This document shows positions 14,590 to 22,868 of a stretch of DNA of 33,399 bases, piece after piece. The stretch spans positions 1 to 33,399 of the forward strand of contig CAMZLR010000040.1 of NCBI GenBank assembly GCA_947311725.1. The letters run 5' to 3'. Position numbers and translations under genes: made by a program. Below the pieces are notes generated by a model. The model did no database searches and was not told where the DNA came from. It was given only the letters and a program-made list of their open reading frames with translations. How positions within the stretch are numbered: position 1 is the stretch's first letter; every line of letters starts with the position of its first letter. This DNA is from Candidatus Campbelliibacteriota bacterium. GTDB lineage: Bacteria > Patescibacteriota > Minisyncoccia > Phycocordibacterales > UBA1006.

Positions 14590-16056
14590 TTATTCAATAA
14601 TCTCTATAGTTCCAAAATCATTATTATCTGACTCTACATTGTTACTATGCTTTGTAAATCTAGCAATACCAAGTATTAACAAAAGAGATCCTAGTGCATA
14701 GAAAATAGATGTATTACTATTATTGGTGTTAGCATTATAAGGACTTGCAACCATAGAACTATCTTCTCCAAAGTCTACCTTTAACTTATCTGGATTATCT
14801 AATAAATACTGTTCTAAATATGAATCTTTATTATTAAAAAAATTACCATCATAAACCTCTTCTTTTCTAGAATTTGCTATATTGTTACTCTTATTCTTAC
14901 TGCTTAAATTACTTTTTAATAAACTACTTTTCTTATTATTTTTATTAGGGAAATACGATATCACATCACCAGAATTTGATAAAAGATATACCCTATTAGA
15001 AGAACTAGCTATTGGAGAAAATTTCAATATACTGAATAATATATCTATTTCACTACTATTACTAATATAAGAATTTCTTGGAAAAGAATATTTATAGTTA
15101 GCATACTTTATCGTCCAATTACTTATATCAATTATAGAAGATGTATTATTTTTTAATGTAACACCAGATTGTTGGTTCACTCCGGTTATCTTTATATTAT
15201 TCCCAACAACAGATACATTTTTTTTAAATATAGAGTCTGGTTCTTCTCCACTTTCAAAAGATAATCTAGAACTATAATATTCAAAAACAACTATATAATT
15301 CCCAGGTTCCTTATAAATATAATTTGTATCTATTTTTTTATTAGATTCTAATATATTTCCATCACCAAAATTTAAGTAATAATAACCACCAAGCTTTTTT
15401 ATTTGTTTACCACCATTAATGTAAGTCACTTCTGCCTTAACATTAAAATCAGTTTTAGATAATATAACGTCAGGTAATTCTATTTTTGGACTATAATATG
15501 GTTTAAGGTTATTATCGTCGTCATTATCATTATTATCTATATTATTATTATCTACATCATAACTATTATTGCTTATACTATTTACAACTCCTGGTGTCGG
15601 TATGCTAGAAACCCAAGAATTATTTATAAATTGTATACTTTTACCATCGCCATCTCCGCCTATTCCAGAATCATATGTAAAACTACTGACAATGGATTTA
15701 CTATCATTAGCAATAGCTATTGCTTCGCCACTATTATTTAAAGAAAATGATGACTTAATATATTTTACATTTGACCCTAATTCAGATTTAACCGTCGCAA
15801 TATCTTTGACAATTAATGCATATTCACCACTATTTAAATTAGAAAAGCCGTCTGGATATAATCCATGGTATGTATCATTCTCATTAAAATACCAAGAACT
15901 AATATCAACAGATGGACCGTTGTTATATATCTCTATCCACTCTCTGTTAGAATCAGATCCTTCTGGGTTATACATTACTTCATTAAGTTTAACTAATGCC
16001 TCTGACATAGAAAAACTACATAAAAAAATAAATATTATTACTACTAGTTTCTTCAT
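14590..16056 (-). CDS. Secreted lamin-tail/PKD surface protein with C-terminal TM anchor
   Basis: 488 residues. Signal peptide (1-20, MKKLVVIIFIFLCSFSMSEA). First lamin-tail domain about 21-135 (VKLNEVMYNPEGSDSNREWIEIYN, DISSWYF, GEYALIV). An Asn/Asp linker (165-185) is followed by a PKD-like domain (about 190-280: YYLNFGDGNILESN, YKEPGNYIVVFEY). A second, weaker lamin-tail-like domain (about 290-365: IKITGVNQQSG, DISNWTIKY) is present, and a C-terminal TM helix (about 449-467) precedes a short charged tail. Such proteins are typical CPR surface proteins and may mediate adhesion to a host. Its ATG is five bases beyond the stop of the upstream TraG-like ATPase gene, so they share an mRNA. Confidence 0.82.
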   Translation of the reverse strand: MKKLVVIIFIFLCSFSMSEALVKLNEVMYNPEGSDSNREWIEIYNNGPSVDISSWYFNENDTYHGLYPDGFSNLNSGEYALIVKDIATVKSELGSNVKYIKSSFSLNNSGEAIAIANDSKSIVSSFTYDSGIGGDGDGKSIQFINNSWVSSIPTPGVVNSISNNSYDVDNNNIDNNDNDDDNNLKPYYSPKIELPDVILSKTDFNVKAEVTYINGGKQIKKLGGYYYLNFGDGNILESNKKIDTNYIYKEPGNYIVVFEYYSSRLSFESGEEPDSIFKKNVSVVGNNIKITGVNQQSGVTLKNNTSSIIDISNWTIKYANYKYSFPRNSYISNSSEIDILFSILKFSPIASSSNRVYLLSNSGDVISYFPNKNNKKSSLLKSNLSSKNKSNNIANSRKEEVYDGNFFNNKDSYLEQYLLDNPDKLKVDFGEDSSMVASPYNANTNNSNTSIFYALGSLLLILGIARFTKHSNNVESDNNDFGTIEIIE

Positions 16057-16061
16057 AATTA

Positions 16062-17975
16062 TTATTTAAATATATCTTTCAATACGCTCTCTGGAATTTC
16101 AGTATTATCACTTTTATTATTCAAGATGCTATCATCATTATTATTTTTTTTATTATCTTTATCTTTATTATCGTTTATATTTTTATTTAAACTATTGTCA
16201 GAATTGTCTAAAGAATATTTCTTATTATCTAAGGTCTTATTATCCTTCTTTTTTATATTTTTACTAACATTAGAATCTCTAGAATTTAAAATCTTATTTA
16301 AGACATTAGAAAGAGAACTTTTAGTAGACTCATTTGCCTTTCTATCTTTATTCTTTTTTGTATGTTTATTAACACTAGTTTTTTCAGGTATTAATACGTC
16401 ATTATTCTTATCTACAGAATTAGTAATAATTTTACTTTTTCTCTTATCCATACCCCCTTCTTTTATATTTTTAATATTATTAATATTATTTTTAGTAGAT
16501 CCAAAACTATCAAGCAAAGCATTTAATTTTGGAGAAACAACCTTGTGCATTTCAATTATAGCTTGTGTTTCATCATCTTCATTATTTATATCACCTTTAT
16601 TATTCTTTTCAGATTTAGATACTTTAAATATATTTTTATTATCATTTCTAACAGTACTATTAATTTTTCTTTTCTGTGGTTTCTTTATTGGCTTATACCA
16701 TTTTTCTATTTCTTCTTCTACAATCTTTCGTTCTTGTGCATAAAAATAACGAGAGTTAGCAATTACATGGTCACGCATGGATGTAGATTGTACGTCAATA
16801 GGAGGCATAGTTACAGCAGAAAATGGACGTGACCCTATTCCATCTATCATAAGAGATAAATATATTTGATATTTACCTAAATTTACAATATCTTCAGCTG
16901 TAAAAGTCGGAGTAAATTGTTTTTCAAATACTTCAGCATCTGTAGCTCCTATTCTAAATGTTATCATTGTTCCAACATTACCAAATACAGCAGATGCAAC
17001 ATCCTCTTGCATCTGATCAACATATTGATGTGCTATTGTAAGATTTAATTTATATTTACGAGCTTCTGATAAAATATCAGCAAAAGATTCATTAGCAAAA
17101 TTTTGAAACTCATCAACAAAAAAGAAAAATGGCGGTAATCTTTTAATCCCCATTACTCCAACATCAGCACGACTCATAGCAGCAAGATATAACTTTGTTA
17201 TTAGCATTCCACCAAGAAGATTGGCGTTCGATTCACCTACTTGTCCTTTCGATAAATTAACCAAAAGAATCTTTCTGTTATCCATAATATCACGTATATT
17301 AAAAGATGTTTTTTCTTGACCTATTATATTACGTACGGTTGGGTTAGATGTAAATTGTCCTATTTTATTTTGAATCGCTGCCCCAGCTTCCCTAGCATAT
17401 CTAGGATCCCACTTATTATATTCATCTAACCAGAAAGCTTTTACTGATGAATCTGTGATATTTTTAATCACCATGTCTCTATAATCTTTTTCTGCTAACA
17501 TTCTATTTACACCTAATAACGTTGCACCAGGAAATTCTAAAAGTGCTAATAATGTATTTGATAGAATATATTCCATTCTAGCAGAAAAAGAATCAGGCCA
17601 AATCTTTTTAAATGAAGAAATTAGACCAGACATTACTAGATGGCGATGGTCTGCATCAACATTTTCTAATACGTTAAATGAAATTGGAAAATCAGTATCA
17701 AATGGAGCAAAATATACGACATCTGTGATTCTATTTTCTGGAATATATTCTATAAGCGTATCTATAGCAGAACCATGTGGGTCGACAAAGCACATACCTT
17801 CTCCATTAATAATATCTTGTGCAGCCATATTCTCTAACAATGTAGATTTACCCATACCTGTCTTTCCAATAACATATACATGCCTAGATCTATCTTTATT
17901 TTTTATACCAAATTTTGTTTTCTTATTTCTAAAATCACTAAAACCAAAATAAGTAACTTTATCTTCGTTTAACAT
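16062..17975 (-). CDS. TraG/VirD4-like type IV secretion/conjugation ATPase
   Basis: 637 residues. Walker A GKTGMGKST at 37-45, FVDPHGSAIDTLIEYIP just after, Walker B FFFFVDEFQNF near 300, and ARKYKLNLTIAHQYVDQM, all as in HerA/VirD4-type DNA-translocating ATPases. No N-terminal TM helices, unlike classical VirD4. From about 430 to the end it is a low-complexity Lys/Asn/Asp/Ser tail. Such cytoplasmic 'type IV secretory DNA-binding' proteins are widespread in CPR genomes; their substrate is unknown. TG-T-TATAAT stands six bases before the ATG (leaderless), and the lamin-tail surface gene follows at once. A role in DNA transfer or in export/pilus-like machinery is inferred. Confidence 0.85.
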   Translation of the reverse strand: MLNEDKVTYFGFSDFRNKKTKFGIKNKDRSRHVYVIGKTGMGKSTLLENMAAQDIINGEGMCFVDPHGSAIDTLIEYIPENRITDVVYFAPFDTDFPISFNVLENVDADHRHLVMSGLISSFKKIWPDSFSARMEYILSNTLLALLEFPGATLLGVNRMLAEKDYRDMVIKNITDSSVKAFWLDEYNKWDPRYAREAGAAIQNKIGQFTSNPTVRNIIGQEKTSFNIRDIMDNRKILLVNLSKGQVGESNANLLGGMLITKLYLAAMSRADVGVMGIKRLPPFFFFVDEFQNFANESFADILSEARKYKLNLTIAHQYVDQMQEDVASAVFGNVGTMITFRIGATDAEVFEKQFTPTFTAEDIVNLGKYQIYLSLMIDGIGSRPFSAVTMPPIDVQSTSMRDHVIANSRYFYAQERKIVEEEIEKWYKPIKKPQKRKINSTVRNDNKNIFKVSKSEKNNKGDINNEDDETQAIIEMHKVVSPKLNALLDSFGSTKNNINNIKNIKEGGMDKRKSKIITNSVDKNNDVLIPEKTSVNKHTKKNKDRKANESTKSSLSNVLNKILNSRDSNVSKNIKKKDNKTLDNKKYSLDNSDNSLNKNINDNKDKDNKKNNNDDSILNNKSDNTEIPESVLKDIFK

Positions 17976-18071
17976 ATAAATATTATAACATAAAAAACTT
18001 ATTCACATAAAAACACAGGCATTCCACAACATGTACTTTTTTGAAAAAATAAAAATGTTAATATCATAAAT

Positions 18072-19457
18072 ATGAGTAATGATACAAAAAAAGATAAACA
18101 AAAACATTTTAGGACCCCACCACAAAACATAGACGCAGAAAAAGCATTATTAGGTTCTATAATGCTTAGACCAGTATCTTTACTAGAAATTGTAGATTCA
18201 ATATCAGAAGATGATTTTTATGTTCAAAAACACAAACTTATATATAGATCTATGATAGAATTATCTCGTATTAGTGATCCAATTGATCTAGTTTCAGTAG
18301 CTGAAAAATTACAATCTATGAACCTACTAGACCAGAGTGGTGGAATTTCATATTTAAACGATGTAGCTAATACAGTCCCAAATGCAACAAATATAGAATA
18401 TTATGCAAAAACAGTAAATGGAAAATCTATATTAAGAAGACTAATAATGGCTGGAGATTTTGTAACACAACTAGGATTTGAAGAATCATTAGACGTATAT
18501 GATGTTTTAGATCAAGCAGAAAAAAAAATATTTGAAATCACAAATAATCCAAATTCAGGTAAAAAATTTATAAGTATAAAAGATATAATACCAAAATCAT
18601 GGGAAAAAATTGAAATGCTATCTGAAGGTGGAAATGTTCGTGGTGTTCCAACAGGATATAAAGATCTTGATAAAATCTTATCAGGGTTACAAAAATCTGA
18701 TCTTATTATATTAGCAGCAAGACCATCTACAGGAAAAACAGCTTTAGCATTAGACATAGCGAGGAAAGTGGCAGTAAATAATAATATGCCAGTTGGGTTT
18801 TTCTCACTAGAAATGAGTGCAGATCAACTAACAGATAGAATGCTATCTTCTGAATCTCAAGTAGACTCATGGAGAATGAGAACTGGTAGAGGTTTAACTG
18901 ATGATGATTTTTCTAGAATTTCTATTGCTATGGAAACATTATCGAAAGCACCTATTTATATAGATGATAAACCAGGAAATAGTATTCTACAAATGCGAGC
19001 AACAGCAAGAAGATTAAAGGCTGAGCATGGATTAGAAATTATATTTGTTGATTATATGCAACTTATGACAACATCAAAAAATTATGATTCAATGGTAAAT
19101 CAAGTTACAGAAATATCTAGATCACTAAAATCACTTGCTAGAGAACTTGATGTACCAGTAGTTGCCTTATCACAGCTATCACGTGCTGTAGAATCACGAG
19201 GTGGAAAACCAAGATTGTCTGATCTTCGTGACTCAGGTTCAATAGAACAAGATGCTGATGTTGTAATATTCTTACATAGAGAAAGAAATGAAGATGGAGC
19301 TGGAAAAACAAATATAGTTGATGTGCTTATAGAAAAACATAGAAATGGTGCCACTGGATATACACAATTATTTTTTGATGCAGATAGAACAACATTTCTT
19401 GAACTTGATAATAATCATGTAGAAAGTATTGAAAATTCATTAGATAATGAATTTTAA
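18072..19457 (+). CDS. dnaB: Replicative DNA helicase DnaB
   Basis: The hexameric 5'-3' helicase at the replication fork, which loads with DnaC/DnaI-type partners and stimulates primase. 461 residues, normal length. N-terminal domain (about 15-120): PPQNIDAEKALLGSIML, through SYLNDVANTVPNATNIEYYAK. RecA-like C-terminal domain: Walker A AARPSTGKTALA at about 217, GFFSLEMSADQLTDRML, Walker B region IIFVDYMQLM, ALSQLSRAVE and LRDSGSIEQDADVVIFLHRE. No intein is present. A TG-T-TAATAT box ends seven bases before the ATG. Confidence 0.97.
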   Translation: MSNDTKKDKQKHFRTPPQNIDAEKALLGSIMLRPVSLLEIVDSISEDDFYVQKHKLIYRSMIELSRISDPIDLVSVAEKLQSMNLLDQSGGISYLNDVANTVPNATNIEYYAKTVNGKSILRRLIMAGDFVTQLGFEESLDVYDVLDQAEKKIFEITNNPNSGKKFISIKDIIPKSWEKIEMLSEGGNVRGVPTGYKDLDKILSGLQKSDLIILAARPSTGKTALALDIARKVAVNNNMPVGFFSLEMSADQLTDRMLSSESQVDSWRMRTGRGLTDDDFSRISIAMETLSKAPIYIDDKPGNSILQMRATARRLKAEHGLEIIFVDYMQLMTTSKNYDSMVNQVTEISRSLKSLARELDVPVVALSQLSRAVESRGGKPRLSDLRDSGSIEQDADVVIFLHRERNEDGAGKTNIVDVLIEKHRNGATGYTQLFFDADRTTFLELDNNHVESIENSLDNEF

Positions 19458-19480
19458 TAAAATTGAGAAAAACAATAAAC

Positions 19481-19510
19481 AAATCAATTTATTTAAATAA
19501 ATTGATTTTT
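19481..19510 (+). terminator. dnaB terminator
   Basis: ATCAATTTATTTAAATAAATTGAT is a perfect 24-base palindrome (19483-19506 approximately) flanked by A and T runs, 23 bases after the stop. Confidence 0.8.
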
Positions 19511-19536
19511 AAAAATGTACAAGTATCATACTATAT

Positions 19537-20847
19537 ATGAACTTCCTGAATTCAAAAAAAATACACTTCATAGGAATTGGTGGTATAGGAGTGTCAGCAT
19601 TAGCAAAATTATGTAGTAAAAATGGAATCATTATAACCGGATCAGATATAAATGAATCTCATATAATAGATGATTTAAAAGAAAACTTTAATGCAATAAT
19701 TAAAATTGGAAGCAATTCAGATCTGATTACAAAAAATACTAATTATGTCATATATTCACCAGCGATATCTAAAAAAGATACTGAATACAGAAAAGCTATA
19801 TCTTTAAAAATACCAATAATTTCTTATCCAGAGGCACTTGGTCAAATATCAAAACAAAAAACAACAATTGCGATATCTGGAACAAATGGAAAAACTACAA
19901 CTACATCTATGGTTGTTGAAGTATTAAAAGACCAGGGAATAAATCCAACTGTTATAATTGGTGGAATTTTAAAAAAATATAACTCAAACTTTATACAAGG
20001 AGATTCTGAATACTTTGTGGTTGAAGCATGTGAATATAAAAAATCTTTTTTGAGTATATTTCATGATATAGCAGTCATAACAAATATAACAGAAGATCAC
20101 CTAGATTATTTCAAAAATATATCGGAAATACAATCTGCATTTATAGATTTTATTAAGAACAAAAAAAATAAAGGGATACTTATTTGTAATGAACAACTAA
20201 ATGAACTTAATCCAATAGTAAAGTATAGTAAAAAGAACAAAATTAAAATATACGATTATTCGAAATATTTATTAGATGACTATAATCCATTAATCCCAGG
20301 TGAACATAATAAACAAAATATGGCTACAACTCTATCTGTTATTGAATCAATTGGATTAGATGTAGACAGAGCAATTAACTATCTACAATATAAATTTTCT
20401 GGGACAAAAAGAAGAATGGAAAAAGTTGGATTTACAAAATATGGATCATTATTAATTGATGATTATGCACATAACCCAGAAGGATTAAAATTTCTTATTG
20501 AGACTATAAATAAAAAATATATAAATAAAAAAATAATTCTAATTTTTGAACCACATTTATATTCAAGAACTGAAGATTTTAAAAAAGAATTTGGAAAAAT
20601 ATTATCTACTGTAGATATTTTATATTTATTTCCTGTCTATAAAGCAAGAGAAAAATATCAACAAGCAAAAGATTTTTTACTGAAAAAATATATAGATAAA
20701 AAAGATAATTTTTTTATAATAAATGAACCTAATAAATTTAAAGAAATATTCGAATCAAAAAAATATAATGAAAATTATATTGTAGTAACCGCAGGAGCTG
20801 GAGATATATGGAAAAAAGGATTAGAACTAAAAAGTAAAAATATTTAA
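19537..20847 (+). CDS. murC: UDP-N-acetylmuramate--L-alanine ligase-type Mur ligase
   Basis: ATP-dependent addition of the first amino acid to UDP-MurNAc in peptidoglycan synthesis (cytoplasm). 436 residues. N-terminal domain KIHFIGIGGIGVSALA (8-23). Central ATPase P-loop SGTNGKTTTTSMV at about 115. VVEACEYKKSFL and ITEDHLDYF follow. C-terminal domain GTKRRMEKVG, DDYAHNPEGLKFLI, FEPHLYSRTEDF. The EACEY motif replaces the EADES common in proteobacterial MurC, a variation I associate with CPR homologues. The recycling ligase Mpl is the alternative. TATCAT lies seven bases before the ATG. Confidence 0.9.
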   Translation: MNFLNSKKIHFIGIGGIGVSALAKLCSKNGIIITGSDINESHIIDDLKENFNAIIKIGSNSDLITKNTNYVIYSPAISKKDTEYRKAISLKIPIISYPEALGQISKQKTTIAISGTNGKTTTTSMVVEVLKDQGINPTVIIGGILKKYNSNFIQGDSEYFVVEACEYKKSFLSIFHDIAVITNITEDHLDYFKNISEIQSAFIDFIKNKKNKGILICNEQLNELNPIVKYSKKNKIKIYDYSKYLLDDYNPLIPGEHNKQNMATTLSVIESIGLDVDRAINYLQYKFSGTKRRMEKVGFTKYGSLLIDDYAHNPEGLKFLIETINKKYINKKIILIFEPHLYSRTEDFKKEFGKILSTVDILYLFPVYKAREKYQQAKDFLLKKYIDKKDNFFIINEPNKFKEIFESKKYNENYIVVTAGAGDIWKKGLELKSKNI

Positions 20848-20866
20848 GTTAATATTTTTACTTTTT
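20829..20866 (+). terminator. murC terminator
   Basis: AAAAAGTAAAAATATT / AATATTTTTACTTTTT hairpin overlapping the stop codon, with U-rich 3' arm. Confidence 0.75.
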
Positions 20867-20889
20867 ATATTTATATAACATAAAAACAC

Positions 20890-20915
20890 TTGACAACTCT
20901 CTCTCTTGTTATACT
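20890..20915 (+). promoter_or_regulatory. CT-microsatellite promoter, copy 3 (5 CT units, 14-base spacer)
   Basis: TTGACA at 20890-20895 and TG-T-TATACT with the hexamer at 20910-20915. The same ACTTGACAACTCTCTCT core as copies 1 and 2, but only five CT units, giving a 14-base spacer, six bases shorter than the other copies. The conserved leader of copies 1 and 2 is not present downstream. Confidence 0.75.
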
Positions 20916-20952
20916 AGATATGAAATATTTCACAAAATTTAATTTTTATATT

Positions 20953-21168
20953 ATGAAAAGTACTAAAATATTGTTTTATGTCTTTATGTTAATAATCACT
21001 ATTATTGGATCATTTGCTCATGTTATAAATTTAGAAAATATGATGTTAAAAGATAGTAGTGCTAATGTAACAGATTTTCAGAGCTTCTATCTAGCTATAA
21101 TAGAATTCTTGATATTCATGTATTTTGGATATAAATTAATATCTTATCTTGCAAAAAATAATACTTAA
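20953..21168 (+). CDS. Small two-helix membrane protein
   Basis: 71 residues starting MKSTKILFYVFMLIITIIGSFAHVINLENMM, with TM segments at about 5-25 and 45-65. Unknown family. In-frame starts further upstream, at TTG 20890 and ATG 20920, lie in or immediately next to the promoter and would precede or coincide with the transcript start; 20953 is preferred, leaving a leader of about 30 bases. One-gene unit with its own promoter and terminator between murC and rplI. It shares its promoter type with the 1497 membrane protein and 3303 lipoprotein genes. Confidence 0.65.
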   Translation: MKSTKILFYVFMLIITIIGSFAHVINLENMMLKDSSANVTDFQSFYLAIIEFLIFMYFGYKLISYLAKNNT

Positions 21169-21180
21169 AAATAAACAAAA

Positions 21181-21216
21181 AAATCACTAATAGTAAACTT
21201 ATTAGTGATTTTTTTT
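21181..21216 (+). terminator. Terminator of small membrane-protein gene
   Basis: AAATCACTAATA / TATTAGTGATTT stem followed by eight T. The A-run on the other side may also serve rplI from the minus strand. Confidence 0.85.
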
Positions 21217-21230
21217 ATTTTTATTAAAAA

Positions 21231-21674
21231 TTATTTTCCTTCTATAACTACAAACACCTTTATTTTTTTATTATATGCTTCTAATTCGACTGTATATTTT
21301 CCAGATTCTTTAAATACATATTTACCATTAAATAAACTATTCTTTATATCTATTCCATATTGCTCTTTTATAGAACGGATAATTTCTTTTATACTCAATG
21401 AATGATATAAATTACCATTTGAATTAAGTCTCTCTTTAAAAATTACACTCTTATTATCAATTTTATCCAAAATAGAAATAATATGATTTCGTTCTTTTTC
21501 TTCCTTGATAAATGCAGATTTCTCAGCCATCTTTTGTTTATTGATGATATCTGCTGTAGCCTGTTTTGCTAAACCACGTGGAAATAATGAATTAATAGCA
21601 TAACCATCTGATACATCAATTATATCCCCTTCTATACCTAAATCTTTTACAAATTTTGTTAAAATTATTTTCAT
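21231..21674 (-). CDS. rplI: 50S ribosomal protein L9
   Basis: 147 residues. N-terminal rRNA-binding domain MKIILTKFVKDLGIEGDIIDVSDGYAINSLFPRGLAKQAT matches the L9 signature, followed by the long connecting helix (about 40-75) and the C-terminal domain (80-147). Many CPR bacteria are reported to lack some ribosomal proteins, L9 among them in several groups, so its presence is informative for placement. TATAAT ends six bases before the ATG, just after the stop of the S41 protease gene, giving rplI its own leaderless promoter at the end of that operon. Confidence 0.95.
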   Translation of the reverse strand: MKIILTKFVKDLGIEGDIIDVSDGYAINSLFPRGLAKQATADIINKQKMAEKSAFIKEEKERNHIISILDKIDNKSVIFKERLNSNGNLYHSLSIKEIIRSIKEQYGIDIKNSLFNGKYVFKESGKYTVELEAYNKKIKVFVVIEGK

Positions 21675-21692
21675 ATACTAATTATAAACAAT

Positions 21693-22868
21693 TTAATTTT
21701 TTTTCAATATATTTATTGCTTTATCGAAGTAATCATCTGAATCCTTAAATTCTCCCATTTCAACATCAGGTGATATACCTTTTCTCGATATTTGATTTCC
21801 GTTTGGTGTAAACCACTTAGCAATAGTAACCTTAAGTGAAGTTCCTTCTTTCATATTTATAAGCTCTTGAACAGAACCCTTACCAAAACTCTTTTCACCA
21901 ATAATTATTGCTCTGTTATTATCTTGTAATGCTCCAGCTACAATTTCTGATGCAGAAGCAGATCCTCTATTAATCAAAACAGCTAATTTATAATCAATAT
22001 TTCTTATATCATCAAAACCTTTACTTCTATGAATACTTTCCTTTTCTCCAGAATCGCCAAAATTTTCCTTTACTATAATATTACCTTGATCGATAAAATA
22101 ACTTGCTATATTGATAGCTGATGACATATAACCGCCTGGATTATTTCTAAGATCTAAAATAAGATTCTTTAATCCAGATTTTTTAAATTCTAAAATAGCT
22201 TTTTTAAAATCATTATCAGATTCTTTATTAAAATTAAATAAAGATATAACAAACGTATCATCAATAATTTCTGTATCTAAAACAGGTATTTTAATTATAT
22301 CTCTTGTTAAACTTAATTTAATAGTACCATCATTATTATCACGAATAACTGTCATATTAACAATAGTTCCAACATCACCTCTAATAAGAGATATCAAATC
22401 GTTAAGATCTACACCATATGTATCTGTATCTCCTATCTTTATAATAATATCACCAGGCAAAAAACCTGCTTTTTCCGCCGGAGATCCTTTTAGCGGTGAA
22501 ATTACAACAAGATATCCTTTATACTTAGTAACTTCCATACCAGCTCCACCAAATTTTCCAACTACAGTTTCTTTAAACTGTTGAGATTTCTTTGGTGGAA
22601 AAAATATTGAATAGTCATCATTATATGAAGCAACAAGACCTCTTATTGCATCATAACGCTTATCTGATTCATCAGGCTCATCAAATGGATATTTTTCTTC
22701 TAGAGTCCTCCATACATCCCAAAATAAAGTAAAATCTTCATTATTTGGTACTTCTGTTTTATTTTCTATTTTATTTACTCTTATAACATTAACATAAAAA
22801 CCAATCATAAAAAATATAATTGCAGTTATAATAATAATTATGTATTTTTTGTTAAATACTTTATTCAT
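21693..22868 (-). CDS. S41-family C-terminal processing protease with PDZ domain
   Basis: A periplasmic/extracytoplasmic serine protease (Prc/CtpA type). 391 residues: N-terminal signal anchor (about 7-26), PDZ domain (about 90-175: GGAGMEVTKYKGYLVVISPL, AGFLPGDIIIKIG), then the S41 core with LILDLRNNPGGYMSSAI. The catalytic Ser is in NRGSASASEIVAGAL (about 303) and the Lys in GEKSFGKGSVQE (about 328), both intact. The ATG at 22868 overlaps the upstream gene by 8 bases; a GTG two codons earlier is possible. It is the last gene of a 3-gene minus-strand operon and likely trims envelope proteins. Confidence 0.93.
   Translation of the reverse strand: MNKVFNKKYIIIIITAIIFFMIGFYVNVIRVNKIENKTEVPNNEDFTLFWDVWRTLEEKYPFDEPDESDKRYDAIRGLVASYNDDYSIFFPPKKSQQFKETVVGKFGGAGMEVTKYKGYLVVISPLKGSPAEKAGFLPGDIIIKIGDTDTYGVDLNDLISLIRGDVGTIVNMTVIRDNNDGTIKLSLTRDIIKIPVLDTEIIDDTFVISLFNFNKESDNDFKKAILEFKKSGLKNLILDLRNNPGGYMSSAINIASYFIDQGNIIVKENFGDSGEKESIHRSKGFDDIRNIDYKLAVLINRGSASASEIVAGALQDNNRAIIIGEKSFGKGSVQELINMKEGTSLKVTIAKWFTPNGNQISRKGISPDVEMGEFKDSDDYFDKAINILKKN

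Noticed and set aside
16126-16743. 205-codon open frame on the plus strand
   Set aside because: Antisense to the low-complexity Lys/Asn tail of the TraG-like ATPase; its Leu/Phe/Ser content is a by-product.
20890-20952. Longer start for the 20953 membrane protein (TTG at 20890 or ATG at 20920)
   Set aside because: The TTG is the -35 box itself and the ATG at 20920 is only four bases after the -10, so neither would be inside the transcript.
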